A stretch of 35,017 nt of DNA, from positions 1 through 35,017 of the forward strand of contig CAZJRB010000082.1 of the NCBI GenBank assembly GCA_964547995.1. The letters are read 5' to 3'. The DNA comes from CAZJRB01 sp964547995. GTDB taxonomy: Bacteria > Planctomycetota > Planctomycetia > Pirellulales > Thermoguttaceae. A program made the position numbers and the translations under genes. Positions within the stretch are counted from its first letter, which is position 1; each line of letters begins with the position of its first letter. The notes under the pieces were generated by a model. The model ran no database searches. It was not told the DNA's origin and saw nothing but the letters and a program-made list of their open reading frames with translations. Positions 23,133 to 30,847 of the stretch are shown here, in pieces.

Positions 23133-24435
23133 TCGGCGCACGATCCGTGTCGATGCGCTGGCCAGAGTGGAAGGCGAAGGGGGGTTTTTCCTGACGTTGC
23201 GTGACGGCAAGGTCGAAGAAGCCCGCCTGGAAATCTATGAGCCGCCCCGGTTGTTCGAGTCGTTTCTGCGGGGGCGCGATTTCCGGGAGGTACCCGACCT
23301 GGCCGCCCGCATCTGCGGCATCTGCCCCGCCGCCCACCAGATGAGTTCCTGCCAGGCGCTGGAAAAGGCGATCGGGGTCGCCGACCGGATTCCCCCGGCC
23401 ATCAGGGCGTGCCAAGACCTGATGTACTGCGGTCAATGGATTGAAAGCCACGTGTTGCACATGTTCCTGCTCCATCTGCCCGATTTTCTGGGCTATGAAA
23501 GCGGCATCAGCATGGCCGAAAACCACAAGCCAGCGGTCCAGCGCGCTCTGAAACTCAAGAAGACCGGCAATCAAATCCTGGAAATCGTCGGCGGCCGCTC
23601 GATCCATCCGGTTGGGGCGTGCGTCGGCGGTTTCTACAGCAACCCAAACCCCGCCCGTTGCGAGGAGCTTCTGCCCGCGCTCAAGGCCGGCCTTGAGGAC
23701 ATGTGCGATCTGACAATGTTTCTCGCAGAGAAGGTCGAGTATCCCGACTTCGAGCAGGATTACGAGTTTGTTGCCCTGGCGCCCGACGACGAGTACCCGA
23801 TGAATCGCGGGCCGATCGCGTCGAACAAAGGGTTCCGCGTCGAGCAGGAGAATTACCTCGACGTCGTGGAAGAGAAGCACGTGGCCCATTCCACGGCATT
23901 GCACGCGGTTGTCAAGGGTCGCGGCCCCTACCATGTCGGACCGTTGGCAAGGCTCAATCTGAACGCCGAAAAGCTCCACCCCCGCGCCGCGGAGCTTTTG
24001 CCGAAAGTCTGCAAAGCGGTTGGCAGGTCGATTCCCTGGCCCAACAGTTTCCTGAGTTTGCCGGCGCGGGCATTGGAGACGGTGCATGCGCTGGCCCTGG
24101 CGGCCGATATCCTGGAAAACTACGACCCCTCGAAGCCAAGCCGAATCCAGGTTGAGCCCCGCGCCGGGACGGGCGCCGCGGCGACCGAAGCGCCTCGCGG
24201 AGTTCTTTGGCATCGGTACGAGACCGACTCGGAAGGCCTGATCACCTCGGCTCGCATCATTCCTCCCACCAGCCAGAACCAGGCGCAGATCGAGGCGGAC
24301 CTGCGTGCGCTGGCCGAGAAAATGAGCCTCATGGACGACGAGACGCTCTGCCTTCGGTGCGAGCAACTGATCCGCAACTATGACCCGTGCATCAGTTGCT
24401 CGGCGCACTTCCTTAGGCTCCACGTAACACGATGA
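23107..24435 (+). CDS. hydA: [NiFe] hydrogenase large subunit, group 3-like
   Basis: Catalytic (alpha) subunit of 442 residues. Nickel ligands are intact: L1 motif RICGICPAAH (Cys70, Cys73, His77) and L2 motif DPCISCSAH (Cys428, Cys431, His434). Eight residues follow His434, a short tail that a maturation endopeptidase would normally remove; neither that protease nor hyp genes are in the window. The N-terminal ARVEGEGG segment is typical. ATG 23107 is chosen; GTG 23098 in the same frame is possible. With the fused iron-sulfur protein, flavoprotein and small subunit it makes a complete four-subunit group 3b-like hydrogenase that should take up or evolve H2 with NAD(P) as partner. Confidence 0.94.
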   Translation: MNKSTKTADRRTIRVDALARVEGEGGFFLTLRDGKVEEARLEIYEPPRLFESFLRGRDFREVPDLAARICGICPAAHQMSSCQALEKAIGVADRIPPAIRACQDLMYCGQWIESHVLHMFLLHLPDFLGYESGISMAENHKPAVQRALKLKKTGNQILEIVGGRSIHPVGACVGGFYSNPNPARCEELLPALKAGLEDMCDLTMFLAEKVEYPDFEQDYEFVALAPDDEYPMNRGPIASNKGFRVEQENYLDVVEEKHVAHSTALHAVVKGRGPYHVGPLARLNLNAEKLHPRAAELLPKVCKAVGRSIPWPNSFLSLPARALETVHALALAADILENYDPSKPSRIQVEPRAGTGAAATEAPRGVLWHRYETDSEGLITSARIIPPTSQNQAQIEADLRALAEKMSLMDDETLCLRCEQLIRNYDPCISCSAHFLRLHVTR

Positions 24436-24517
24436 ATGAATTGAGGCTCGCAAGAGACTCGATTGGAACGGCAGCAAGTGACATGAGCAAACGGCCCGTC
24501 GAAAGAATCCGAATCGG

Positions 24518-24539
24518 AAGCCGGGTTTCGACCGGGCTT
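24518..24539 (+). terminator. hairpin after the hydrogenase genes
   Basis: AAGCC, a G-G mismatch, GGT, loop TTCG, ACC, GGCTT: an eight-pair stem with one mismatch and a UUCG-type tetraloop, 80 bp after the large-subunit stop. Only a broken T-rich tract follows (TTTCATGATATTGAGTTTT). It could end or weaken transcription before the TPR gene. Confidence 0.4.
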
Positions 24540-24606
24540 TCATGATATTGAGTTTTCCGCGTTTTCCCCGTCATGGACGCACAAACAGAAAAGGGAGGTA
24601 ACAATC

Positions 24607-25065
24607 ATGTTGCGCCGGAACGTACGCCCCACAAAGCCTCTCGGTCAGGCCAGCGCCGAGGAAATCACCGAACAAATAGCCAACTTCACCGAGGCTATCG
24701 AGTCCGACCCAAAGGATGCGCAAGCCTATTACGGGCGGGGTATCGCCTACATGAGGAAAGGCCGCTACCAGAGGCAGCGAGATTATCTGGGGCAAGGGGA
24801 TATTGATAAGGCAATCGCGGATTTCACCCAGGCAATTCGGCTGGGGGTGACAGACCACGACGTTTACATGCGGCGGGGCGCCACCTACCAGGCAAACGGC
24901 GAGATAGACAAGGCCATTGCCGACTTCACGGAGGCAATTCGCATCGCTCCGAAAGAGCCCAAAGCATACTCTGCACGGGCGAATGCCTACGAGCGGAGGG
25001 GACAAAGGGACAAGGCGAAAGCAGACCGCAACAAGGCCGAAGATCTGACCTCGCCGGCGGAATGA
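24607..25065 (+). CDS. TPR-repeat protein
   Basis: Protein of 152 residues made of about three tetratricopeptide repeats, with the usual Ala/Gly/Tyr pattern (YYGRGIAYMRKG, YMRRGATYQANG, YSARANAYERRG) and the repeated DKAIADFT helix. Such repeats form a protein-binding scaffold. No signal peptide or membrane helix is seen, so it is probably cytoplasmic. It has a very strong ribosome site (GGGAGGT, 24594-24600). It sits between the hydrogenase genes and the NuoE/NuoF-like genes on the same strand, so it may help assemble or regulate that complex, but this rests only on position. Confidence 0.85.
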   Translation: MLRRNVRPTKPLGQASAEEITEQIANFTEAIESDPKDAQAYYGRGIAYMRKGRYQRQRDYLGQGDIDKAIADFTQAIRLGVTDHDVYMRRGATYQANGEIDKAIADFTEAIRIAPKEPKAYSARANAYERRGQRDKAKADRNKAEDLTSPAE

Positions 25066-25128
25066 TTGACCCTACAAAGAAGTAGCCGCGCCGGGTGCGA
25101 ACCATGGAACGAATAAAGTGAGAATACC

Positions 25129-25602
25129 ATGCACAAGAAATACACCATGCGTGAACGTGTCGACGCGATTCTCTCGGGTTTTGAGGGCAAGGAGTCGGAG
25201 CTTATCGCAATTCTTCAACGCGTTCAAGCAGAGTTCGGCTGCCTTCGCGATGAAGCCATGCTTGCCATCGCCCGATTCACCGGCGTGCCCGAGAGTCGCG
25301 TGTACGCTGCGGCAACGTTCTACAATCACTTTCACCGTGCCCCCGTGGGTAAGAAGCACGTGCAGGTGTGCCGCGGTATCTCATGCCACCTCCAAGGTGC
25401 TCCGCACATCCTCAGAGCCATCGAAAAGCGGCTTGGCATCAAAGTGGGCGAGACGACGAAGGACCTCGAGTATTCCCTCGGCGCCATCGGCTGCACGGGC
25501 ACCTGCGCCCGGGCGCCCTGCATCATGATTAATGGCAAAGTCGAATCGAGGATGACTCCCCAGAAGGTCGTAAAGCTTTTTCCGAAAGGTGTGCAAGAGT
25601 GA
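25129..25602 (+). CDS. nuoE: NuoE-like [2Fe-2S] subunit
   Basis: Thioredoxin-like [2Fe-2S] protein of 157 residues, like NuoE of complex I or HndA of NADP-linked hydrogenases. The helical N-terminal half carries FGCLRDEAMLAIA and SRVYAAATFYNHF; cluster ligands are Cys81, Cys86, Cys122 and Cys126. It would sit beside the NuoF-like flavoprotein that follows, linked by a 4-bp GTGA overlap. There are no other complex I genes around, so this pair is part of a soluble NADH-linked unit, most likely for the Hdr-hydrogenase cluster upstream (inference from strand and distance). Confidence 0.9.
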   Translation: MHKKYTMRERVDAILSGFEGKESELIAILQRVQAEFGCLRDEAMLAIARFTGVPESRVYAAATFYNHFHRAPVGKKHVQVCRGISCHLQGAPHILRAIEKRLGIKVGETTKDLEYSLGAIGCTGTCARAPCIMINGKVESRMTPQKVVKLFPKGVQE

Positions 25603-27344
25603 CCGCAAGTTTTGATCGTTTGGCACAACGTGCGACAGAAGAATGGGAAGCCCTGCACGGCAGCACCCAGCCACGGATTCTCGTCGGCAGCGCCAGTTGC
25701 GGGCGCTCTGCCGGGAGCGTTGAGACGGTCGAGACCTTCAGGCAGGAGGGCCGGAAGCGCGGGGTCGATTGCCGCGTTCTTGAGGTGGGGTGCATGGGCC
25801 TGTGTTATGCCGAACCGATCGCCTGCATCAGCAAGCCGCCTCGGCCCGCCGTCTGCTACGCCAACGTGACTTGCGACAGGGCGGTGGAACTCATGGAAAG
25901 CTATCTGATCGACAACGATCCTCTGCCCCGCTACGCGTTGGGTACTCTGGGCGATGCGAGGATCCCCGGGATTCCCCGGCTCTCCGAGACGTCTCTCTTT
26001 CAGCACCAGGAGAGGAGGGTCTTGAGAAACTGCGGCTTGATCGATCCGGTGAACATCAATCACTACATTGCCAACGACGGGTACCGCGGCCTTGCCGGGG
26101 CGCTCGAGATGCGTCCCGAGCAGGTCATCGACGAAATGAAGGCGTCGGGCTTGAGGGGAAAGGGCGGCGCAGGGTTTCCCACCTGGCGAAAATGGCAATT
26201 CTCCCGAAACGCACGTGCGCCGAAGAAATATATTGTCTGTAACGGCAGTGAAGGCGACCCCGGCGTCTTCTCGAACAAGCTGCTCCTGGAGAGCGATCCG
26301 CACTCGATACTGGAAGGAATGCTGATAGCCGGCTACGCGATCGGCGCGGAAGAGGGCTACGTCTATTGTCCGGCTGACTATCCCCTCGCGCTGGAACGGC
26401 TGCAAACAGCCGTCAGGCAAATGGAACGGAACGGGTTGCTGGGAGACGGAATTCTGGGGTCGCCGTTCCGCTTCCGTATCAAGCTGAAAGAGGGAGCGGG
26501 TGCGTACGTGTGTGGGGAGGAGAGCGCACTGATCGAGTGTATCGAAGGCAAGCGCGGCATTCCCCGTCCTCGCCCGCCGTTTCCGCCGGTCTCCGGCCTC
26601 TGGAATCGACCTACCATTGTCAACAACGTCGAGACGCTCGCGTGCGTAACGCTCGTCCTGCGCGACGGACCGCTCCGGTTCGCCGAGTTGGGTACCGAAA
26701 ACAGCAAAGGGACGAAGGTTCTTTGTCTGTCGGGTAACATCAGGCATATCGGAATGTTCGAAGTCCCGTTTGGGATCACGCTTCGAGACGTGCTCTACGA
26801 GATCGGCGGAGGCAGTTACGACGGCAAACCAATCAAGGCCGTGCTGGTTGGGGGACCGGGAGGAGGCTGGCTGCCCGCCGACTCACTGAACGTGCCTGTC
26901 GATCAGGACTTGTTAAGGGATCGCGGGGCGGCTTTGGGGTCGGGTGGAATCGTGGCCGTGGGCGAAAACGCGTGCATGGTGGATGTCGCCCGACATTCGC
27001 TCGACTTCGCGCAGGGCGAATGCTGCGGCCAGTGTGTTCCGGGGCGATTGGGCATAGCACAGCTTTTTGAAATCGTGAAAGACATAACCGAGGGAAGGGG
27101 TTCACTGGGAGACATTGATTTGCTGGTCGAACTGGCCAGCGGAATGAGACTCGGTTCGCTCTGCGGGCTCGGCCAGACGGCTGCCAACCCGCTGCTGAGC
27201 ACCATTCGTTACTTCCGCGACGAATATGAAGCCCACGTAAGAGAGAAGACGTGTCCTGCGGGTGTATGTGCCGGGCTGGACATCGGGCGCGCAGGGACCC
27301 CCAAGATCATTGTGAGACCCCGCCCGGAACCGCTGTCACGGTGA
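25599..27344 (+). CDS. nuoF: NuoF-like NADH-binding flavoprotein with altered cluster motif
   Basis: NADH dehydrogenase-type subunit of 581 residues, like NuoF or HndC, which oxidises NADH with FMN. An N-terminal thioredoxin-like [2Fe-2S] domain (about 25-105; Cys34, Cys65, Cys69) precedes the FMN motif GKGGAGFPT (187-195) and the NADH site GAGAYVCGEESALIE. The [4Fe-4S] motif, usually S-C-G-x-C-x-x-C-R, reads C-C-G-Q-C-V-P-G-R (475-483): the third cysteine is glycine 482, while serine is replaced by Cys475. The distal ligand Cys522 is kept. The C-terminal ferredoxin domain of HndC is absent; only CPAGVC remains. GTG start overlaps the nuoE stop. NADH oxidation is likely; the state of the cluster is uncertain. 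Confidence 0.88.
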   Translation: MTASFDRLAQRATEEWEALHGSTQPRILVGSASCGRSAGSVETVETFRQEGRKRGVDCRVLEVGCMGLCYAEPIACISKPPRPAVCYANVTCDRAVELMESYLIDNDPLPRYALGTLGDARIPGIPRLSETSLFQHQERRVLRNCGLIDPVNINHYIANDGYRGLAGALEMRPEQVIDEMKASGLRGKGGAGFPTWRKWQFSRNARAPKKYIVCNGSEGDPGVFSNKLLLESDPHSILEGMLIAGYAIGAEEGYVYCPADYPLALERLQTAVRQMERNGLLGDGILGSPFRFRIKLKEGAGAYVCGEESALIECIEGKRGIPRPRPPFPPVSGLWNRPTIVNNVETLACVTLVLRDGPLRFAELGTENSKGTKVLCLSGNIRHIGMFEVPFGITLRDVLYEIGGGSYDGKPIKAVLVGGPGGGWLPADSLNVPVDQDLLRDRGAALGSGGIVAVGENACMVDVARHSLDFAQGECCGQCVPGRLGIAQLFEIVKDITEGRGSLGDIDLLVELASGMRLGSLCGLGQTAANPLLSTIRYFRDEYEAHVREKTCPAGVCAGLDIGRAGTPKIIVRPRPEPLSR

Positions 27345-27392
27345 AATCAACAAACGAGTGCTGTGTCAAAGCTGAAAATTGGGGTAGCTACG

Positions 27393-27450
27393 CTCGCCAG
27401 TGCCTGAGTTGGGAGGCTGCAACGAGGCATGGCCGCTGAGCGCTGGCGAG
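27393..27450. repeat. inverted repeat after the NuoF-like gene
   Basis: CTCGCCAGTGC (27393-27403) and its near-exact inverse GCGCTGGCGAG (27440-27450) face each other across 36 nt; one base differs. The left arm is preceded by GTAGCTACG. It resembles the other paired palindromic elements in this window but differs in sequence, so it may be another REP family. Confidence 0.45.
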
Positions 27451-27603
27451 ACGCCGGTGCCGCCCAAATCAACAGGGCCTCACTCTTTCAACGGGCTGTT
27501 AGCATGGTCTCTTTTTCCCCCTTCGGATCGGCCGCAGCAAGGTGTCAGGATAGGCCTGCCTGACAATGCTATTGCGGCAAATTCTGTTTTCGCAGATACT
27601 TAG

Positions 27604-27609
27604 TATAAT
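27604..27609 (+). promoter_or_regulatory. TATAAT -10-like box upstream of the SLC13 transporter
   Basis: A perfect TATAAT at 27604-27609, about 100 bp before the chosen GTG start of the transporter gene. A weak -35 candidate (TTCTGT, 27582-27587) is 16 bp upstream. Its position inside the longer open frame argues against the upstream ATG at 27566 as start. Confidence 0.4.
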
Positions 27610-27618
27610 TCGGGAATA

Positions 27619-27634
27619 TGGCAACGGCTTTGCG
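27619..27634 (+). promoter_or_regulatory. sigma54-like promoter upstream of the SLC13 transporter
   Basis: TGGCAA-N5-TTGCG keeps the GG/GC pair at 12-bp spacing and 9 of 11 core bases of the sigma54 consensus. It lies 76 bp before the GTG start at 27710. It is weaker than the site at 14535 and may be chance, yet would place the transporter under the same class of control as the hydrogenase cluster. Confidence 0.4.
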
Positions 27635-27709
27635 AGCACAACCCTGGATGCTCGAAGATCTGGGGAGAGGAAGCCGGTTCCCAGTTTCCAGCAAGCAAGC
27701 GAGGCAACG

Positions 27710-29527
27710 GTGACTTTGGAAGCATGGTTGACTCTGGGCGTGGCGGTAGTGATTTTTGGCGCACTCGCGCGAAATCTCGCCTCGCCGGACTTGCTCTTCT
27801 TGGGGGCTACGGCGTTCCTGGCATTGTGCGGAATCATCACGCCGGCAGAGGCCTTCAGCGGCTTTGCCAACCCGGGTGTTCTCACCGTGGCCGTCCTGTT
27901 TGTCGTTGTGGCGGGACTCCGTACAACCGGAGTCCTTGACCACGTTACCCATTATGTTCTCGGTCCGGCAAGAACGGAGAAAAGCGTCCTCAGACGCCTC
28001 GCCGCCCTGGTGCTTCCCTTCTCGGCTTTTTTGAATAACACGCCCATTGTGGCGATGCTGGTACCCGTTGTCATAGACTGGTGCAGGCGTCACCGGGTAT
28101 CCCCGTCGAAGCTGTTGATTCCCTTGTCTTATCTGGCCATTCTCGGGGGCACGTGTACGCTGATCGGCACGAGCACGAACCTCGTGGTCAACGGCCTCAT
28201 GCTCCAGGCTCATAGCAAGCCGAATTCGGCGGACCCCCAGAAGTTTGTGGAAGGATTGCGCGGACTGGGATTTTTTGAAATTGCCCTTGTGGGAGTGCCA
28301 TACGCCCTGGTGGGCATGGCTTACTTATACCTGCTTGGGCAACGATTGCTCCCCAAGCGAAAGGAATTATTGGAGCAATTGGGGGAATCGCGCCGGGAAT
28401 ACCTGCTGGAAATGCTGGTACGTCCCGATTGCCGCCTGATCGGGCAGACCGTGGAAGCAGCCGGGTTACGGCGCCTGCCGGGGTTGTTTCTGATCGAGAT
28501 CGACCGGGGAGGTGCGGTTCTCGGACCGGCCCATCCGGATGAAGTGATTCAGGTCAACGACCGGCTCGTGTTCACCGGGATCGTCAGCAGTATTGTCGAG
28601 TTGAAGAATATTGCCGGTCTCGTACCTATTACGGACCCCGCCTACGAAATCGCACCGGCAAAACAACGGCATCGCGAGCTGTGTGAAGCCGTGATTTCGG
28701 CCAGTTCGCCACTGATCGGCAAGACGGTTCGTGACGCGGACTTTCGAGCCCTGTACGGTGCCGCGGTCGTGGCCGTACACCGCAACGGCACGCGCGTGAC
28801 GAACAAGGTGGGTGATATCGAGCTGCGTTCGGGCGATACGCTGCTCTTGCAGACCGAGCCGCACTTCCTGCGAGCCCACCGCAACGACCCCGACTTCTGC
28901 CTGATTACGGGCGTCCAGGAATGGCGCCCGCTGAGGCGGGATCGTGCATGGATTGCCGTCGCGCTGTTCGTCGTGCTGATTGTTCTCATGACCACCGGCC
29001 TCGTCCAGACGGTCGTTGCGGCGACGCTGATCGCCGTTCTCATGGTTCTCTGCGGATGCGTTTCGCAGGGGGACGCACGAAGGAGTGTCGAGTGGCAGGT
29101 CTTGATTACGATTGCATCGGCATTCGGACTGGGGGCTGCGTTGCAGAGCTCCGGCGCAGCAACAGCCATTGCAACGAAACTCGTGGGTGCGACCGAAGCT
29201 TGGGGGCCGATTGCCGCGCTGGCGTGCATTTACCTGCTTGCGTCGCTTCTGACCGAGCTGATTACCAACAATGCTGCGGCAGTCGTGCTCTTTCCGTTTT
29301 GCGTCGAGACGGCCAGAATCTGCGGCGCAAGTCCCCGGCCGTTTCTGATCGCCCTGGTCCTGGCAGCATCTGCCAGCTTTGTAACACCGATCGGCTATCA
29401 AACAAACATGTTGGTCTACGGCCCGGGCGGGTACCGGTTCACCGACTTCGTGCGGGTCGGCCTGCCGCTGAATCTGCTATTGTGGACAATTGCAATTGTG
29501 CTGATCCCAATCTTCTGGCCGTTCTGA
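27710..29527 (+). CDS. SLC13-type anion permease with RCK_C domains
   Basis: Inner-membrane transporter of about 605 residues from GTG 27710, of the SLC13/DASS type that moves sulfate or di- and tricarboxylates with Na+ or H+. The first membrane block has FLNNTPIVAMLVPVV and the Ser-Asn-Thr-like GTSTNLVVNG motif; the second has TELITNNAAAVVLFP and SFVTPIGYQTNMLV. Two RCK_C/TrkA_C-like cytoplasmic domains (about 220-310 and 315-400) lie between, as in a common bacterial subfamily. The open frame starts at ATG 27566, but that part lies over promoter-like sequence and ends just before a hydrophobic start, so GTG 27710 (preceded by GAGGC) is preferred. The substrate is unknown; sulfate would be attractive next to an Hdr-like system but unproven. 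Confidence 0.85.
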   Translation: MTLEAWLTLGVAVVIFGALARNLASPDLLFLGATAFLALCGIITPAEAFSGFANPGVLTVAVLFVVVAGLRTTGVLDHVTHYVLGPARTEKSVLRRLAALVLPFSAFLNNTPIVAMLVPVVIDWCRRHRVSPSKLLIPLSYLAILGGTCTLIGTSTNLVVNGLMLQAHSKPNSADPQKFVEGLRGLGFFEIALVGVPYALVGMAYLYLLGQRLLPKRKELLEQLGESRREYLLEMLVRPDCRLIGQTVEAAGLRRLPGLFLIEIDRGGAVLGPAHPDEVIQVNDRLVFTGIVSSIVELKNIAGLVPITDPAYEIAPAKQRHRELCEAVISASSPLIGKTVRDADFRALYGAAVVAVHRNGTRVTNKVGDIELRSGDTLLLQTEPHFLRAHRNDPDFCLITGVQEWRPLRRDRAWIAVALFVVLIVLMTTGLVQTVVAATLIAVLMVLCGCVSQGDARRSVEWQVLITIASAFGLGAALQSSGAATAIATKLVGATEAWGPIAALACIYLLASLLTELITNNAAAVVLFPFCVETARICGASPRPFLIALVLAASASFVTPIGYQTNMLVYGPGGYRFTDFVRVGLPLNLLLWTIAIVLIPIFWPF

Positions 29528-29606
29528 AGGGGAGACGCAACGGGGCCTTTCTGCGTTCTCGCTGTTTTCCCACAGTTGACATAAAGGCGATTCATGCCGG
29601 TTTGAA

Positions 29607-29981
29607 TTAGCCTTCCTTCGGAAAAATATGCACCCTCAATTCCAGATCCACTCCACCCTCTTTCCAACCGATCTCGAATAACGATTGCCGCTGGCTGAAA
29701 TGAAAGTGTTCCAAAGGGATCTCCTTCACCAGATTGCTGAACTCAAACTCCGCTGGATCGTAGAGCAGGCCCCGTTCGGTCCGTCCGCGACCGTTACCTT
29801 TGTACCCGTCCGGTGCCTCGATTCCCTCGGGCCATACTTCCACGACGTGGCATTTGCACTTCTCGTCGTAGTAGAAGCCATAATCGATGGTGTGGAGCGG
29901 CCAGCAGCCGAACACGGGACAGAAGATCGAGTTGAGCACCTGGTCCAGTCGGGCTTTGATTTTGGACTCGTCGGGGTTCAT
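29607..29981 (-). CDS. hypothetical protein
   Basis: Protein of 124 residues that I do not recognise. It has no signal peptide or membrane helix. The N-terminal half has a cysteine-bearing aromatic stretch (FCPVFGCWPLHTIDYGFYY) and a KCKC pair, which could bind metal. The C-terminal half alternates hydrophobic and charged residues, suggesting a small alpha/beta fold. ATG 29981 has a good ribosome site (AAGGGAG); an in-frame ATG at 30023 lacks one. It is convergent with the SLC13 gene. Good ribosome site and protein-like composition support a real gene. Confidence 0.65.
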   Translation of the reverse strand: MNPDESKIKARLDQVLNSIFCPVFGCWPLHTIDYGFYYDEKCKCHVVEVWPEGIEAPDGYKGNGRGRTERGLLYDPAEFEFSNLVKEIPLEHFHFSQRQSLFEIGWKEGGVDLELRVHIFPKEG

Positions 29982-30023
29982 AGTGGTTGCTCCCTTGAGG
30001 TCGTCAGTGCCGTCGGCCTGCAT

Positions 30024-30387
30024 TATTCATTGCACAGGGCGAATTGACAACCCTTCCCCTTGCCGCCCTGGTTCACTGTTTTCTGAACGTGCAAGCTGTC
30101 GATGACGGACGACTGATCTTTCGGCCTTAACCCTTTGGGGCTCATTTTGCGCCGCCCTTCCACCACACAAAAAATCCACGGGGGCATGATCGCCTGACCC
30201 CTCCTTCGGATCGGCGCCGCCGGCTTCCGGAAGGACCGGGGACAACGTGTGATTGCCTCGGAACGCGGATTCTGGTATGATCGTGGGTTGGGGAGTTTAT
30301 CGCATTGATGAGGGCAAAGTTCTCACGTACGTCCACACGGTTTGTGTTTCCGATTTCGTGCTTGGGACAAGTTGAGCAGGGGCACCC
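30024..30387. other. intergenic region without a supported gene
   Basis: Between the divergent hypothetical genes I see no convincing open frame, RNA gene, clear promoter pair or large palindrome. Small frames on both strands have no ribosome site or protein-like pattern. Confidence 0.45.
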
Positions 30388-30747
30388 GTGCGACGAATAA
30401 AGGTCCTATTGATCACGGTTCTCATTACCGGTGCGGTGTTTGTCTTGTACGCCGTGCGCGTTGCGTGGGTCCATGTGCTCCATGACGACGCCTGTCACGT
30501 CATCGCGCTCGAAATCGCAGCGCGAAAAGCCGACAATGGGGCTGTCTCGGACCGAGAAATGCGGGCAATGATCGCCGAGCTGATCAATGCCAGTGTTATC
30601 CGTGGACGGATTGACGGTGATGGCTCGCCGACCGATCTCAATGGCAATTCGTTCGCTGTTTGTCACGACGAGAAACGGGTGTCCGTGGCCACCCGCCGGT
30701 CGTTCTGGGAGCCGTTTGCGGTCGAGCGGAAGGTTCCGGTAGAATAG
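30388..30747 (+). CDS. hypothetical membrane-anchored protein
   Basis: Protein of 119 residues with a basic N terminus and one hydrophobic helix (about 5-27, ITVLITGAVFVLYAV region), so it is likely anchored in the membrane with a small outer domain. The soluble part has Asp/Arg-rich helices and a final LNGNSFAVCHDEKRVSV segment. I do not recognise the family. The start is GTG 30388 with GAGCAGGGG upstream. It precedes the HtrA-like gene on the same strand by 100 bp and may share its transcript. Confidence 0.6.
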   Translation: MRRIKVLLITVLITGAVFVLYAVRVAWVHVLHDDACHVIALEIAARKADNGAVSDREMRAMIAELINASVIRGRIDGDGSPTDLNGNSFAVCHDEKRVSVATRRSFWEPFAVERKVPVE

Positions 30748-30847
30748 CATAATCCGTCGCTTGCACGGTCGAGCCGCTCGAATCATAATGGATAGATTGA
30801 TTCCGTGCGGCAAATCGAGCATTCCCCCTTCTTTCGCAGGCCGAACC

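Noticed and set aside
14623..24435. Methanogen-type MvhADG-HdrABC complex
   Set aside because: No MvhD; the hydrogenase comes with HydB-like and HydG-like subunits, as in group 3b.
25129..27344. Part of a full respiratory complex I operon
   Set aside because: Only NuoE-like and NuoF-like genes exist here; no membrane subunits or other Nuo genes flank them.
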